From NCBI GenBank assembly GCA_002862095.1, contig PHSQ01000002.1, positions 62,001-126,000 on the forward strand: DNA of 64,000 nucleotides, read 5' to 3'. The position numbers and the translations under genes are program-made. Source of the DNA: Methylocystis sp. KS32. Lineage in GTDB: Bacteria > Pseudomonadota > Alphaproteobacteria > Rhizobiales > Beijerinckiaceae. This document shows positions 26,481 to 37,302 of the stretch, one piece after another; the first letter of the stretch is position 1; each line of letters begins with the position of its first letter. The notes below the pieces were generated by a model, which was not told the origin of the DNA, ran no database searches, and was given only the letters and a program-made list of their open reading frames with translations.

Positions 26481-27224
26481 TTACGTCGGAGCCGAGAACT
26501 CCAGCAGCCGATCGCTGGGAAAGTCGTATAGTTTCCCGCTCTCTCGCCATTCCGGCGAGCAGAGCGGCAATATTTTTTCGACGAAATCCTCCGGTGGCCT
26601 GAGGATCGAGGGGTCTTCCCCCGGCATTGCTTGCGCGCGCATTCGCGTCCGCAACGGCCCGGGATTGGCCAACATGACAGTCATCGAGCCGATCGTTCTG
26701 GTTTCCTCGGCATAGGTCAGGGCGATCGTCTCCAGCGCGGCCTTGGACGCCGCATAGGATCCCCAATAGGGTTTCATATGCGCCCGATGCGCGATGCTGG
26801 AGGTAATGAACAACACGCGACCGCTCGCCGACGCGCGCAGCAGGGGATCGAGGGAGCGTATCAACCGCCAGTTGGCGGTGACGTTGATGGAGAGCACTTT
26901 CCCCCAATCCTTGGGAGATACATGGGCGAGCGGGGACAAAGGGCCCAGAATCCCGCCGTTGCCGACCAGAATATCGAGCCGGCCGTATCGATCGAACAGG
27001 ATCGCGCCAAGCCGGTCGAGAGCGTCGTGATCGGCGAGATCGCAGGGAACCAGCGTCGTTTTTCCGCCAAAGGCGCGGATTTCATCGTCGAGTTCCTCCA
27101 GCGCCCCCTGGGTGCGCGCTAGGGCGACCACATGGACGTTTTGCCTGGCCAAGGCGACCGCCAGAGCCCGCCCGATGCCGCGCGAGGCGCCGGTGATGAG
27201 TGCGATTCGTGTGTGTGCGGCCAT
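26481..27224 (-). CDS. Short-chain dehydrogenase/reductase (SDR)
   Basis: A 247-residue classical SDR. The NAD(P)-binding motif is TGASRGIG (residues 11-18); the catalytic Ser and YAASK follow ITSSIAHRA. The usual NNAG is NGGI-like here (GNGGILGPL), a small deviation. The substrate is unknown. It lies directly downstream of purF with a 39-bp gap, the cvpA-purF-SDR order I recall from many Hyphomicrobiales, so probably one transcript. Confidence 0.92.
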   Translation of the reverse strand: MAAHTRIALITGASRGIGRALAVALARQNVHVVALARTQGALEELDDEIRAFGGKTTLVPCDLADHDALDRLGAILFDRYGRLDILVGNGGILGPLSPLAHVSPKDWGKVLSINVTANWRLIRSLDPLLRASASGRVLFITSSIAHRAHMKPYWGSYAASKAALETIALTYAEETRTIGSMTVMLANPGPLRTRMRAQAMPGEDPSILRPPEDFVEKILPLCSPEWRESGKLYDFPSDRLLEFSAPT

Positions 27225-27263
27225 TTCAAAGCCTTGGATGAGCGAGCCCAGGGGCGGCGCCGG

Positions 27264-28748
27264 TCAGCTCGCTTCGGCCAGGAGCGACAGTTGCGCCCGG
27301 TTCTCAGCCATGAGATCGGTCAAAGGCGTGGGATAATCGCCGGTGAAGCAATGGTCTGTGAATTGCGGCTGCTTTTGATTGCGGCCGGGTTCGCCCATTG
27401 CGCGGTAAATGCCGTCGATGGAAAGGAAGGCCAGCGAGTCGCTCCCGATCCATTGACGCATTTCGTCGAGGCCGTGGGTCGCAGCCAGCAGCTTTTCCTT
27501 CTGCGGCGTATCGATGCCGTAATAATCAGGATTGGTGATCGGCGGCGAGGAGATCAGAAAGTGAACCTCGGTGGCGCCGGCGTCGCGCATCATCTGCACG
27601 ATTTTTATGGAGGTCGTGCCACGAACGATCGAGTCGTCGATCAGGATCACTCGCTTGCCCGCCACCACGCAGCGATTCGCGCTGTGTTTCAGGCGCACGC
27701 CAATTTCGCGCACCGATTGGGTCGGCTGAATGAAGGTCCGCCCCACATAATGGTTGCGGATAATGCCGAGCTCGTAGGGTATTCCCGCCGTTTGCGAATA
27801 GCCGAGCGCGGCGGGCACGCCCGAGTCGGGGACGGGGATCACGACATCGGCGTCGATCTTTCGCTCCTTGGCGAGTTGCGCCCCCATCGCCTTGCGCACC
27901 TGATAGACCGGACGCCCATGCACGATCGAGTCCGGGCGCGCGAAGTAGATATACTCGAATATGCAGGGTCGCATGGTCTGTTTGGGGAAGGGTTTTATGC
28001 TCTGCAACCCCTCGTCCGAAATCACGACGATCTCGCCGTTTTCGACGTCGCGCACGAAGCGTGCGCCCAAGATGTCGAGCGCGCAGGTTTCCGACGCCAG
28101 AATATATTTTCCCTCCAGCTCGCCGATTACGAGAGGACGAATTCCCAGCGGGTCGCGGGCGCCGATCAACTTGTGGTTCGTGAGCACGACCAGGGCGTAC
28201 GCCCCTTCGATCTGTCGCAGCGCCTCTATGAAGCGGTCGATCATCTGCTCTTTGCGGCTGCGCGCGACGAGGTGAAGAATCACTTCGGTGTCGGATGTGG
28301 ACTGGAAAATCGCTCCGGCGTGTATCAACTCTTTTCTCAAAGTGAGCGCATTGGTCAAATTGCCGTTGTGACCAACGGCGAAGCCGCCCGTATTCAGTTC
28401 CGCGAACAATGGCTGAACATTGCGCAAAATTGTTTCGCCGGTGGTGGCGTAGCGAACATGGCCGATCGCGGCGCCGCCTGGCAGGCGCTTAATCGTGCTT
28501 TCCTTGGAGAAATGATCCCCGACTAGACCGAGGCGCCGCTCGGCGTGGAATCGCGACCCGTCGTACGAGACGAGGCCGGCGGCTTCCTGGCCTCGATGCT
28601 GAAGGGCGTGCAGGCCAAGCGCGGTGTAAACGGAGGCGTCCGGATGATCGAAGATGCCGAACACCCCGCAATATTCGCGAAGCCGGTCCTCCTCCAAATC
28701 GACGGGATGGCTCGACAGTCCCAACTCGTTTTCAGGCGAACCGCTCAT
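27264..28748 (-). CDS. purF: Amidophosphoribosyltransferase
   Basis: First committed enzyme of purine synthesis: PRPP and glutamine to phosphoribosylamine. The 494-residue protein begins with a short propeptide before the N-terminal nucleophile Cys (REYCGVFGI), followed by the Ntn amidotransferase domain (HVRYATTG, GHNGNLTN) and the phosphoribosyltransferase domain with PRPP-binding VILIDDSIVRGTTS. The ATG at 28748 follows GAGAGG; a start six codons earlier is possible. It is flanked by cvpA upstream and the SDR gene downstream. Confidence 0.96.
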   Translation of the reverse strand: MSGSPENELGLSSHPVDLEEDRLREYCGVFGIFDHPDASVYTALGLHALQHRGQEAAGLVSYDGSRFHAERRLGLVGDHFSKESTIKRLPGGAAIGHVRYATTGETILRNVQPLFAELNTGGFAVGHNGNLTNALTLRKELIHAGAIFQSTSDTEVILHLVARSRKEQMIDRFIEALRQIEGAYALVVLTNHKLIGARDPLGIRPLVIGELEGKYILASETCALDILGARFVRDVENGEIVVISDEGLQSIKPFPKQTMRPCIFEYIYFARPDSIVHGRPVYQVRKAMGAQLAKERKIDADVVIPVPDSGVPAALGYSQTAGIPYELGIIRNHYVGRTFIQPTQSVREIGVRLKHSANRCVVAGKRVILIDDSIVRGTTSIKIVQMMRDAGATEVHFLISSPPITNPDYYGIDTPQKEKLLAATHGLDEMRQWIGSDSLAFLSIDGIYRAMGEPGRNQKQPQFTDHCFTGDYPTPLTDLMAENRAQLSLLAEAS

Positions 28749-28793
28749 TGCTCCAGTCCTCTCCATTACGCCGGACGATGACGAACTCCAGCC

Positions 28794-29507
28794 CTATCTT
28801 GCCTTACGCGTGTTCTTGCCGCCGGAAAGCAGCGCGTCGAGACGTTGTTGATCCGTAGGCCCGTTCGCTTGGGCGGCGGCGTCGCGGGCGGCCGGCGCTT
28901 CCGTTTTCTTTTCGCCCGCCGGAGCAGCGGAGGGCTCCGGCGTCTTGCCGCTCTCGGCGTCGCTTTCCGCCGGCGGCTCCTCGTTGCTGGGCGCGGATTT
29001 CTTGGCCTTTATGCTGGCGATCATCGCGTCGATGTCCTGCGGCACCAGATCGTGGAGCTTTTCGCCGCTGGCTTCGAGAATGGGCTTCAGGCGAGCGTTC
29101 TTGACCCATTCGGGCTGATTGGCGTCGGGCGCGAGCCAACCATAGAAAACGAACGCCACAACGGCGAGGAGAAATCCGCGAACGGCCCCGAAAACAAACC
29201 CAAGCGTTCTGTCGAGCGCGCCGATCTTCGAATCGAGAATGAGGTCCGAAATCTTCACCGTGACGATCGAGACCAATATCAGCGCAATGAAGAAGACGGC
29301 CGCTATGGAGACGCCCTGAGCGATGTTTTCCTTCGGCACGTGGGGCCGCACGTAAGGCAGAGCCAGGGGATGGAAATAATATGCCGCAGCGGCCGCCGCC
29401 ACCCATGACAATATCGCCAGCACCTCTCGGGTGAAACCCCGCAGCAAGGCGAGCATGGCGGAGGTCAACACCACGGCGATAACTGCCAAATCAAGATAAG
29501 ACGGCAT
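28794..29507 (-). CDS. cvpA: CvpA-family inner-membrane protein
   Basis: A 237-residue membrane protein with four predicted helices in the first 125 residues (LDLAVIAVVLTSAMLALLRGF ... GAVRGFLLAVVAFVFYGWL) and the family motif RGFTREVLAI. A charged, disordered Ser/Glu/Ala/Pro-rich tail of about 90 residues follows, ending LDALLSGGKNTRKAR. CvpA is linked to colicin V production and envelope homeostasis; its mechanism is unresolved. The 45-bp gap to purF supports co-transcription. Confidence 0.92.
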   Translation of the reverse strand: MPSYLDLAVIAVVLTSAMLALLRGFTREVLAILSWVAAAAAAYYFHPLALPYVRPHVPKENIAQGVSIAAVFFIALILVSIVTVKISDLILDSKIGALDRTLGFVFGAVRGFLLAVVAFVFYGWLAPDANQPEWVKNARLKPILEASGEKLHDLVPQDIDAMIASIKAKKSAPSNEEPPAESDAESGKTPEPSAAPAGEKKTEAPAARDAAAQANGPTDQQRLDALLSGGKNTRKAR

Positions 29508-29770
29508 TTCAAGGCCTTTCGAGTTGTCGTCCCGCCGGCGCGCTCACCCGCCGGCGTTCTGCTCCTCGACGCGAGGCCGAACGCCGCGTCGATAGAGCAC
29601 GATCTCCGCAGCCGCGGAAAAGCCGGTCCACAAACTTCCGAATATGAGCTTTGACCGGCGCGAAGAGGCCTAGCGCATTTTTCGCGCGAACGAAACGGTC
29701 AGACCGCCTCCGGGCAGGACTTTGGCGATGTTTTTATGTCGCCTCGGCCATTGGCGCCAGATAGACAAAA

Positions 29771-32074
29771 TCATCGCCATCGACGCGGCTGCTTCGGACC
29801 GCGCGCCTTCGCCCTTTGGCCGAGCTTGGCTTTCGCCGCGGCTCCCGTCGCGCTCGACGCGACCTCGAACCGCAAGGCTCCCGCGATTGGCGCCGCCTCC
29901 ACCAAACGGACCTCGATATGGTCCGCGAGACGATAGGTTTCCCCGCTGCGCTTCGACGTCAAAGCGTGAGCAGCCTCGTCGAAGCTGAAATAGTCGCGCC
30001 CAAGCGTGGCCGCCGGGACAAAGCCGTCGGCGCCGGTTTCCAGCAATCGGACGAACAGGCCCGAGCGGGTCACGCCCGATATTCGCGCCGGAAAGATCGC
30101 GCCGATCCGGTCGGCGAGATGAGCGGCCACCAGGCGGTCGACGGTTTCGCGTTCGGCCGCCATCGCGCGCCGTTCGGCCGCCGAAATGCGCGCCGCGATC
30201 TCGGCCAGTTCGCTGACCAAAATGTCCGGCATCGCGCCCGGACCCAGTTTGAGCGCGGCGATCAGCGCACGATGCACTATAAGGTCGGCGTAGCGGCGAA
30301 TGGGCGAAGTGAAATGGGCGTAACGCCGCAGATTCAATCCAAAATGCCCGTAGTTCTCATGAGTGTATTCGGCCTGGGCCTGGGTGCGCAAGATAATCTC
30401 ATTGACGAGATTCTCGTGCTCCATCCCCTTCACCTTGGCGAGGATGGCGTTGAAATTCGCCGCCCGCACGGTCTGGCCCTTGGCGAACTTCACGCCGATG
30501 GTGCCGAGAAACTCCGAGAGCGCCGAGAGCTTTTCGCGGCTCGGCTCGTCATGGGCGCGGTAAATCAGCCTCTGACGGCTCTCCTCCAGCGTTTCGGCGG
30601 CGGCGACATTGGCGAGGATCATGAACTCCTCGATCAGCCGATGAGCATCGAGCCTTTGCGGAATGACGACGCGGTCGAAGGAGCCATCGGGCTTGAGCAA
30701 TATCTTGCGCTCCGGCAAATCGAGATCCAAAGGCCCGCGTCGGCTCCTCGCGTGCTTGGTGGCCTCATAGGCCGCCCAAAGCGGACGCAGGACGGAATCA
30801 AGCAGAGGAGCCGTTATTTGGTCCGGCTGGCCATCGATCGCGGCCTGAGCCTGGGCGTAATTCAGCTTGGCCGCCGAACGCATCATCACGCGATGAAAGC
30901 GGTGGCCGAGCTTTCGCCCGTCGCCGCTGATGCGTATCCGAACCGCCAGCGCCGGCCTGTCCTCCAACGCGCGCAGCGAGCACAGATCGTTGGATATGCG
31001 CTCGGGAAGCATAGGCACGACCCGGTCCGGGAAATACACCGAATTCCCACGCTCCAGAGCGTCGCGATCGAGCGCGGTGTGGGGCCGCACATACCAGGCG
31101 ACGTCCGCGATGGCGACGGTCACGATATGGCCGCCGGGGTTGTCGGGCGCATCGTCCGGCGCGGCGTGAACCGCGTCGTCGTGATCCTTGGCGTCCGGCG
31201 GGTCGATGGTCACGAGACGCAGGTTGCGCCAATCCTCGTGATGAGCGCCATGCGAAATTTGATGGACTTTCGCCGCCTCTTCGAGCGCTTCGGCGCGAAA
31301 GACGTCGGGAATGTCATGCGCGCGCAGCGCGATGAGGCTGACGGCCTTTTCGTTTTTGACGGAGCCAAGACTCTCGCGCACCCGCACGCGGGCGCTTCCG
31401 AGCCGGGTCCTGCCGGCCAGATCGACCGAGACGAGGTCGCCGTCATTGGCGTCGCCGCGGTCCTCCCTGGCGACGAACAGATCGCGGCCGGCCTGTTTCT
31501 TGTCTATCGGCTCGACCCGCCCGGAGCCTGTTTCGTCGAGGCGCAAGACGCCGATCAGGCGGTGGCGGGCGCGGGCCAGAAGCTTGACGACGCGACCGAG
31601 GTAAGGCGGGTCTTTGGGGCCGGCGTCGTTATCGGGCTCGGTGCGCGCCAGAGCGCGGTCGCCGACGCCGGGAAGCGGCTCGCCAGGCCGGGCGCGGCGC
31701 GGCGCGCGAATGAGGATTCGCGGGGCGGGGCCGAACTCGTCCTCATCCCATTCCACGGGCGTTGCGATAAGCTCGCCGTCGGCGTCGCGGCCGATGACGT
31801 CGACCAGCGCGACCGCCGGCAATGCGCCAGGCTTCGTCATGCTCCTGCCGCGTTTCTCGATCGCTCCCTCGGCCGCGAGCTCGTTGAGCAGGCGTTTGAG
31901 TTCGATCTTGTCGGCGCCTTTGATTCCGAAGGCGTGGGCGATCTCCCGCTTGCCGATCTTGCCGCCGTGCCCCGACTTGGCCATAGCCTCCTTCTCGCGC
32001 GAGAGGAAAGCCAGAATGTCCTCGCGCGAGGGGAATGGGCGCGGTTCGGATTCGATTTGACGCTTTCTAGCCAA
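29771..32074 (-). CDS. rnr: Ribonuclease R
   Basis: Processive 3'-5' exoribonuclease that degrades structured RNA. The 767-residue protein has an N-terminal winged-helix (SREDILAFLSREK ... GKIGKREIAHAFGI), cold-shock domains, the RNB catalytic domain with the Asp cluster DPPDAKDHDDAVH, and a C-terminal S1 domain (GAIFPARISGVTRSGLFVRL) with a basic tail. No ATG lies before the conserved region; I chose TTG at 32074 because AAAAGG is 7 bases upstream, while the open frame continues 59 codons further without similarity. Confidence 0.94.
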   Translation of the reverse strand: MARKRQIESEPRPFPSREDILAFLSREKEAMAKSGHGGKIGKREIAHAFGIKGADKIELKRLLNELAAEGAIEKRGRSMTKPGALPAVALVDVIGRDADGELIATPVEWDEDEFGPAPRILIRAPRRARPGEPLPGVGDRALARTEPDNDAGPKDPPYLGRVVKLLARARHRLIGVLRLDETGSGRVEPIDKKQAGRDLFVAREDRGDANDGDLVSVDLAGRTRLGSARVRVRESLGSVKNEKAVSLIALRAHDIPDVFRAEALEEAAKVHQISHGAHHEDWRNLRLVTIDPPDAKDHDDAVHAAPDDAPDNPGGHIVTVAIADVAWYVRPHTALDRDALERGNSVYFPDRVVPMLPERISNDLCSLRALEDRPALAVRIRISGDGRKLGHRFHRVMMRSAAKLNYAQAQAAIDGQPDQITAPLLDSVLRPLWAAYEATKHARSRRGPLDLDLPERKILLKPDGSFDRVVIPQRLDAHRLIEEFMILANVAAAETLEESRQRLIYRAHDEPSREKLSALSEFLGTIGVKFAKGQTVRAANFNAILAKVKGMEHENLVNEIILRTQAQAEYTHENYGHFGLNLRRYAHFTSPIRRYADLIVHRALIAALKLGPGAMPDILVSELAEIAARISAAERRAMAAERETVDRLVAAHLADRIGAIFPARISGVTRSGLFVRLLETGADGFVPAATLGRDYFSFDEAAHALTSKRSGETYRLADHIEVRLVEAAPIAGALRFEVASSATGAAAKAKLGQRAKARGPKQPRRWR

Positions 32075-32231
32075 TGAAAAACCTTTTAGCGCCGCCGTTG
32101 AACCCCGTTGGCGCAAGAAGATTATACACGCGCGCCGCGAGCGCGGATACTTTTCCCTCGCGCTCGCGCGATTGACCTCGGGGCGGGCTTGCCGCAAAGA
32201 GGGCGTGCGAAACAAGAGGCTGCGCGCCGCA

Positions 32232-33083
32232 ATGGCCAATACCAGAACCATAACCCTTTGCGCGGACGACTATGCTCTATCCTATGGCGTCAGCGCCGGC
32301 ATTCTCGAAGCGTTGCATGCGGGGCGCCTTTCCGCCGTGTCTTGTCTGACCAATGGCCCGCGCTGGCCCGCGCTGGGTAACGAGCTTTTGCGTGAACGCT
32401 TCGACGCCGATATCGGCCTTCATTTCAATCTTACCATCGGCGCGCCGCTCTCGGTCATGCCCGTTTTCGCACCCGATGGTCGCTTTCCCGACATCTCCGC
32501 CGTCATTCGCGGCGCGATGCGCGGCAAACTTCCGATGAAGGAAATCCGCGCCGAAATAGACCGGCAGCTCGACCGCTTCGAAGCGGTGATGGAGCGACCG
32601 CCGGATTTCGTGGACGGCCATCAGCATGTCCAGGCTCTGCCCGGAATCCGGGATGCGCTGCTCGACGCTTTGGCAGAGCGACATCTGGAGGGAAATTGCT
32701 GGCTGCGCGATAGCGGCGACGCCTTGCATCGCATTCTCTGGCGCGGTGGTCCGGTAAAAAAGGCGCTGATCGTCCGCGGCCTCTCCACCGGCTTTCGCCG
32801 CGCCGCGCGTCGGCGCGGCTTTTTGGCGAACGACGGTTTCTCCGGCTTCTCGGACTTCAATCCGGGGCATGATTACGGTCGGCAGTTCTCCGGTTTCCTG
32901 AGCGCGCGGGGGCGACGGCATTTGATCATGTGCCACCCCGGCCACGTCGACGAGGATTTGCGGGAGCTGGACCCGGTGACGGTCACGCGGGAGCAAGAAT
33001 TGGCTTTTCTGCTCTCGGCGCGCTTTTCCGAAATGCTGGAGCGCAAAAAGGTCAAGCTCGGGCGCCTGTCAGTCCTCGGCTGA
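32232..33083 (+). CDS. ChbG/HpnK (YdjC)-family deacetylase-like protein
   Basis: A 283-residue protein of the YdjC fold. The metal site is visible: CADDYALS near residue 10 (Asp pair), GLHFNLTIG (His), [12 protein letters not shown] (HxH) and [10 protein letters not shown] near the end. Family members deacetylate chito-oligosaccharides (ChbG) or lie in hopanoid clusters (HpnK). No hopanoid gene is seen here, so the substrate is open. The ATG at 32232 gives the family N-terminus. It is divergent from rnr and its end overlaps nadC by 15 bp, tail to tail. Confidence 0.85.
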   Translation: MANTRTITLCADDYALSYGVSAGILEALHAGRLSAVSCLTNGPRWPALGNELLRERFDADIGLHFNLTIGAPLSVMPVFAPDGRFPDISAVIRGAMRGKLPMKEIRAEIDRQLDRFEAVMERPPDFVDGHQHVQALPGIRDALLDALAERHLEGNCWLRDSGDALHRILWRGGPVKKALIVRGLSTGFRRAARRRGFLANDGFSGFSDFNPGHDYGRQFSGFLSARGRRHLIMCHPGHVDEDLRELDPVTVTREQELAFLLSARFSEMLERKKVKLGRLSVLG

Positions 33084-33950
33084 GTCGCCCGTCGCATCCA
33101 TCTCTATATCCAGGCCGAGATCCAGAACGCGCGCGGAATGGGTGAGGGCGCCCACGGATATGAGGTCCACGCCGGTTTCGGCGATGGCGGCGACGGTGTC
33201 GAGCGTGACGCCGCCCGAGGCCTCCGCGATCATGCGCCCGTCGATCAGGACCACGGCTTCGCGCAACTTCTGGGGATTCATATTGTCGAGGAGCACGGCG
33301 TCGGCGCCCTCGCGCAAAACTTCCCGAAGCTGCTCGATGGCGTCGACTTCGATTTCAATTTTCACCATATGGCCGGCAAATGATTTCACGGCGCGGAGCG
33401 CGGCCGCCACGCCGCCGGCGACGGCGATGTGATTGTCCTTGATGAGGACGGCGTCGTCGAGACCAAAGCGATGGTTGGCGCCGCCGCCGCAGCGCACGGC
33501 GTATTTTTCGAATGCGCGGAGCAGGGGTGTCGTTTTGCGCGTGTCGCAGACCCTCGCCTTGGTGTGCGCGATCTTTCGCGCATAGAGCGAGGTCTGCGTC
33601 GCGACGCCGGAGAGTCTGCCAAGAAAATTAAGCGCGACCCGCTCCGCCGAGAGAATCGCGCGCGCCGGCCCTTCAATTACGGCGATTGCCGAGCCCGCCG
33701 GCGCGCGCGCGCCGTCTTCGACGCAAGCGGTGAAATTCACGAGCGGGTCGATCTGGCGAAACGCCTCTCGCGCCAGCAGCAGACCGGCGATGACGCCGGC
33801 CTCGCGCGCCGCGATCCTCGCCGTAGCGCGCGCAGATGCAGGGATCGTCGCCTGCGTGGTGACGTCTCCCGCCCGGCCGAGGTCTTCCAGCAAGGCCGCG
33901 CGCACGGCGCTTTCCAGCATCAGGGCGGGCAGGGTCGGTAAACTGGTCAT
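33069..33950 (-). CDS. nadC: Nicotinate-nucleotide pyrophosphorylase (carboxylating)
   Basis: Quinolinate phosphoribosyltransferase, third step of de novo NAD synthesis: quinolinate plus PRPP to nicotinate mononucleotide. The 293 residues show [71 protein letters not shown] and EASGGV, all family landmarks of the active site. Its ATG overlaps the nadB stop as ATGA (33947-33950). It is the last gene of the nad cluster. Confidence 0.96.
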   Translation of the reverse strand: MTSLPTLPALMLESAVRAALLEDLGRAGDVTTQATIPASARATARIAAREAGVIAGLLLAREAFRQIDPLVNFTACVEDGARAPAGSAIAVIEGPARAILSAERVALNFLGRLSGVATQTSLYARKIAHTKARVCDTRKTTPLLRAFEKYAVRCGGGANHRFGLDDAVLIKDNHIAVAGGVAAALRAVKSFAGHMVKIEIEVDAIEQLREVLREGADAVLLDNMNPQKLREAVVLIDGRMIAEASGGVTLDTVAAIAETGVDLISVGALTHSARVLDLGLDIEMDATGDSAED

Positions 33951-35488
33951 ATTCGGGCCTGATTTGCGATGTCTTGCGCCTCTTTCAGCGTGAGGCGCGA
34001 GCGTCGGGCTGGCGCGGGCGAGGCCGCCGGAAAATCGGAGCGGTAATGCGCGCCACGGCTCTCGCGCCGGGCATAAGCGGCGCTCGCGACGAGCAGCGCC
34101 GCCGTCAGCATGTTTCGCGCCTTCGAGCTTTTGGTTTGCTCCTGCAAAAGCGCGATCCGGCGCAGACCCAAAGCCAATCCCGCGCCGTCGCGCACGACGC
34201 CGACATGGGCGGACATCGTATTGCGCAACTCCTCAATAATGGCGATTTCGTTTTTGTCCTGCCTGAAACGTGGCGGATCGCCGAGGTCCGCGCTTATGGG
34301 ACGTTCCAGCGCGCCGCTTCTCATGATGTCCGAAGCGGCTCTTGCGCCTATGACCATCGCCTCCAGGAGCGAATTGGAGGCGAGACGATTGGCGCCGTGC
34401 AACCCGGTGCAGCCCACTTCGCCCGCGGCCCAAAGTCCCGAAATGGAGGTTCGGCCATTCGCGTCCGTCGCTATGCCGCCCATGTGGTAATGCGCGGCCG
34501 GCGCGATAGGGATGAGATCCTTCACCGGATCGATCCCGGCGGCGAGGCAACTCGCGTAGACGGTCGGGAATCGAGTCGGAAAATCGGCGCCCACCGCGGC
34601 GCGGGCGTCGAGGAAGGCGCCTTTCCCCGACGCGATGCTGTTGAAAACCCCGCGAGCGACGATGTCGCGAGGGGCGAGTTCGGCGGCCGGGTCGACGTCC
34701 TTCAAAAAACGGCGGCCGGCCGTGTCGACGATGAGCGCGCCCTCGCCACGAAGCGACTCTGTGGCGAGCGGGGCCGGGTCCGCGCCAATATCTATCGCCG
34801 TGGGGTGGAACTGCACGAATTCGGCATCGGCGATTTGCGCTCCGGCGCGCGCCGCCATGGCCAAACCGACGCCGCAGGCGTCCAGCGGATTGGTGGTGAC
34901 GCGGTAGAGATGGCCGATTCCTCCCGTGGCGAGCACGAGCGCGCGGCAGGGAATGAAATGCTCGCGGCCTTCGTAATCATAGCCGCGAACGCCTGCGACG
35001 CCGCCATGAATCATGACGAGATCGTAGGCGTGTATTCCCTCGATAACGTCTATCGAAGGGGTCTCGCGAACCTGCCTCGCCAGCGTATCCATGATCGCGC
35101 GACCGGCGACGTCGCCTTTCACCCTGACGATGCGGCGGTGGGAGTGCGCCGCTTCGCGCGAGGGCTGCAAAACGCCTTGCGCGTCGCGGTCGAAAGGCGC
35201 GCCGTAACGCGCCAAATCATCGATGCGGGCGCGCGCTTCTTTCGCGACGCCGAGAGCGATGGATTTGTCGACGAGCCCGGCGCCGGCCGCAACCGTATCG
35301 GCGGCGTGCGCGTCCGGCGTATCCCCCTCGGAAACCGCCGCCGCGACGCCGCCTTGCGCCCAGGACGACGCGCCGCCCACGCCAGAGGGGGCGAGAATTG
35401 CGACCGGCGTCGGCGCGAGCTTCAAGGCGCAAAACACCCCGGCGAGACCGCCGCCGACAATGAGAATTGGCGCCGAGGTTTTGCTCAT
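33947..35488 (-). CDS. nadB: L-aspartate oxidase
   Basis: FAD enzyme oxidising L-aspartate to iminoaspartate, first step of de novo NAD synthesis. The 513-residue protein begins with the dinucleotide-binding motif [65 protein letters not shown] and HYHMGGI follow, typical of the succinate dehydrogenase flavoprotein superfamily. It overlaps nadC by 4 bp and starts 4 bp after the DUF4202 gene, so the three are translationally close. Confidence 0.96.
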   Translation of the reverse strand: MSKTSAPILIVGGGLAGVFCALKLAPTPVAILAPSGVGGASSWAQGGVAAAVSEGDTPDAHAADTVAAGAGLVDKSIALGVAKEARARIDDLARYGAPFDRDAQGVLQPSREAAHSHRRIVRVKGDVAGRAIMDTLARQVRETPSIDVIEGIHAYDLVMIHGGVAGVRGYDYEGREHFIPCRALVLATGGIGHLYRVTTNPLDACGVGLAMAARAGAQIADAEFVQFHPTAIDIGADPAPLATESLRGEGALIVDTAGRRFLKDVDPAAELAPRDIVARGVFNSIASGKGAFLDARAAVGADFPTRFPTVYASCLAAGIDPVKDLIPIAPAAHYHMGGIATDANGRTSISGLWAAGEVGCTGLHGANRLASNSLLEAMVIGARAASDIMRSGALERPISADLGDPPRFRQDKNEIAIIEELRNTMSAHVGVVRDGAGLALGLRRIALLQEQTKSSKARNMLTAALLVASAAYARRESRGAHYRSDFPAASPAPARRSRLTLKEAQDIANQARI

Positions 35489-35492
35489 GCGC

Positions 35493-36134
35493 TTAGTCGA
35501 CCGCGACGATGGCGAGGCGGCTCAGCGCGCCCGCCTCTTTTTCTATCGCTGCGGCGACAAGCGCGCGCGCGCGTACCGGCATGTCGAGCTCCAGCGCCGC
35601 TTTGTGGCCGCGCGGCGACATTTTGCATAGGGTCTTGCCGAGAATGTCGACGATCTTTTCGTCTTCGTAGCCTGCGTATTTGGCCAGGAAGCCGTCGAAA
35701 TAATGATCGAGAAAGACGAGCGCCGCGACATTCTCCAGGGCTTGCGACTCGGGGTTTTTTTTCAGCTGCTCCTTTCGGATCAGAACGCCGACGTGCTGGA
35801 TTTCCGCGTCGTCGAAGCCATTCCGGAGCATGATCTCCCCCGCGAGCCGCGCGTGATGGAGCCTGCACTGCTTGCGCCAGTCGTTATAGCCGCGCCGCCC
35901 TTGCGGATAATCGGAACGGGCGATCTCCCACCGGCGCAGATGCTGCGCGCGCGCCGCGATCCGGAGCAACTCCGAGGCCTCGGGATAGGTTTTCTCCAGC
36001 CGTTCGGTCATGCGTTCCGAGTAAAGCCGTTCGAATGCGATGTTCCGACCATTCAAGTCGACTCTACGAGGATCGTCCGCATTGGCGGAGTCGATTTCCT
36101 CGATGACGGCTTCAAGGCGCGAATTTACGGTCAT
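35493..36134 (-). CDS. DUF4202-domain protein inside the nad cluster
   Basis: A 213-residue soluble protein. Family landmarks are DDPRRVDLNGRNIAFERLYSERM, AQHLRRWEIARSDYPQGR, GYNDWRKQCRLHHARLAGEIM and VAALVFLDHYFDGF. The ordered His/Asp residues suggest an HD-like helical metal-binding domain, but this is inference; DUF4202 has no assigned function that I know. GGGAGG lies 6 bases before the ATG at 36134. The gene sits between nadA (73-bp gap) and nadB (4-bp gap), so it is probably transcribed with them. Confidence 0.82.
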   Translation of the reverse strand: MTVNSRLEAVIEEIDSANADDPRRVDLNGRNIAFERLYSERMTERLEKTYPEASELLRIAARAQHLRRWEIARSDYPQGRRGYNDWRKQCRLHHARLAGEIMLRNGFDDAEIQHVGVLIRKEQLKKNPESQALENVAALVFLDHYFDGFLAKYAGYEDEKIVDILGKTLCKMSPRGHKAALELDMPVRARALVAAAIEKEAGALSRLAIVAVD

Positions 36135-36207
36135 GGCCGACCTCCCGAGGCAAGGCTCCAACTCTACGCCCATCTTGGCGAATTTGGAGCCAAGAGTCGC
36201 CAGGACG

Positions 36208-37302
36208 TCACCCCGCGTCGATCATGCGTTGAACACTGACGCGCGCGCGCGCCGCCAGCAGCGGGTCGACTTTGACCTCTTCGCGCATATGAACGAGGCT
36301 GTCGAGGATTTTGGGCAAAGTTATGCGCTTCATGTGCGGACAGAAGTTGCAGGGGCGAATGAATTCTGTCCCCGTCGTCTCCGCGGCTACGTTGTCGGCC
36401 ATCGAGCATTCCGTAACGAGCAGGACGCGCGCCGGCTTCTTCGTGCGGACGTAGTCGATCATGGCCGCCGTCGATCCGGCGAAGTCGGAAGCTTCCACGA
36501 CTTCGCGCGGGCACTCCGGATGGGCGATAATCTTCACGCCGGGATGATCGGCGCGATAGCTTTCGAGTTCCTCGGCCGTGAAGCGTTCATGCACCTCGCA
36601 GGCGCCGCGCCAGGCGATAATCTTCACCTTGGTCTGGGCGGCGACATTCTCGGCCAAATAGCGATCGGGCGTCATGATGACGCGGTCGGAGCCAAGGCTT
36701 TCGACAATCTTAAGGGCGTTCGACGATGTGCAGCAGATATCCACCTCCGCCTTCACTTCGGCCGAAGTATTGACATAAGCGACTATCGGCACGCCCGGAT
36801 ATTCCCTGCGGAGGGCGCGGATATCGGCGCCGGTGATGGACGCCGCCAAGGAGCAGCCCGCTTCCAGATCGGGAATGAGCACGGTCTTTTCAGGGCTGAG
36901 AATTTTCGACGTCTCGGCCATGAAATGCACGCCGCCCTGAACGATCACCTTGGCCGGCGAGGCGGCCGCGAGTTTCGCGAGCTGGAGACTGTCGCCCACA
37001 TAATCGGCGACGCAATGATAAATCTCGGGGGTTTGGTAATTATGCGCGAGAATAACGGCGTCGCGCACACGCTTGAGGTCGTTGATCGCCTTGATATAGG
37101 GCGCGTGAAACGGCCATTCGACGGGAGGAATGACCTTCGCCACCCGCTCGTAAAGATGCGCGGTCGCGGCCTCTACTTCCGGGCTCCATTCGAGATTGGG
37201 CGTGGGAAGTATGTCAAACGCGCCCCGGCCGTCGCGAAGACTGGCCACCGCCGACCCGGCGGAAGCGGAAAATCTCTCTTTCGTCTGGGTCAGCGTGGTC
37301 AT
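36208..37302 (-). CDS. nadA: Quinolinate synthase A
   Basis: Iron-sulfur enzyme condensing iminoaspartate and dihydroxyacetone phosphate to quinolinate. The 364-residue protein has [57 protein letters not shown] and the C-terminal [12 protein letters not shown]. The 4Fe-4S ligands are three Cys drawn from YHCVAD, CCTSSNA and CNFC regions. AGGAG precedes the ATG. It is first in the nad cluster, with operator-like repeats starting about 33 bp upstream. Confidence 0.95.
   Translation of the reverse strand: MTTLTQTKERFSASAGSAVASLRDGRGAFDILPTPNLEWSPEVEAATAHLYERVAKVIPPVEWPFHAPYIKAINDLKRVRDAVILAHNYQTPEIYHCVADYVGDSLQLAKLAAASPAKVIVQGGVHFMAETSKILSPEKTVLIPDLEAGCSLAASITGADIRALRREYPGVPIVAYVNTSAEVKAEVDICCTSSNALKIVESLGSDRVIMTPDRYLAENVAAQTKVKIIAWRGACEVHERFTAEELESYRADHPGVKIIAHPECPREVVEASDFAGSTAAMIDYVRTKKPARVLLVTECSMADNVAAETTGTEFIRPCNFCPHMKRITLPKILDSLVHMREEVKVDPLLAARARVSVQRMIDAG

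Noticed and set aside
29816..32077. 753-codon plus-strand open frame
   Set aside because: It is antisense to rnr, with no recognisable domains or ribosome-binding site.
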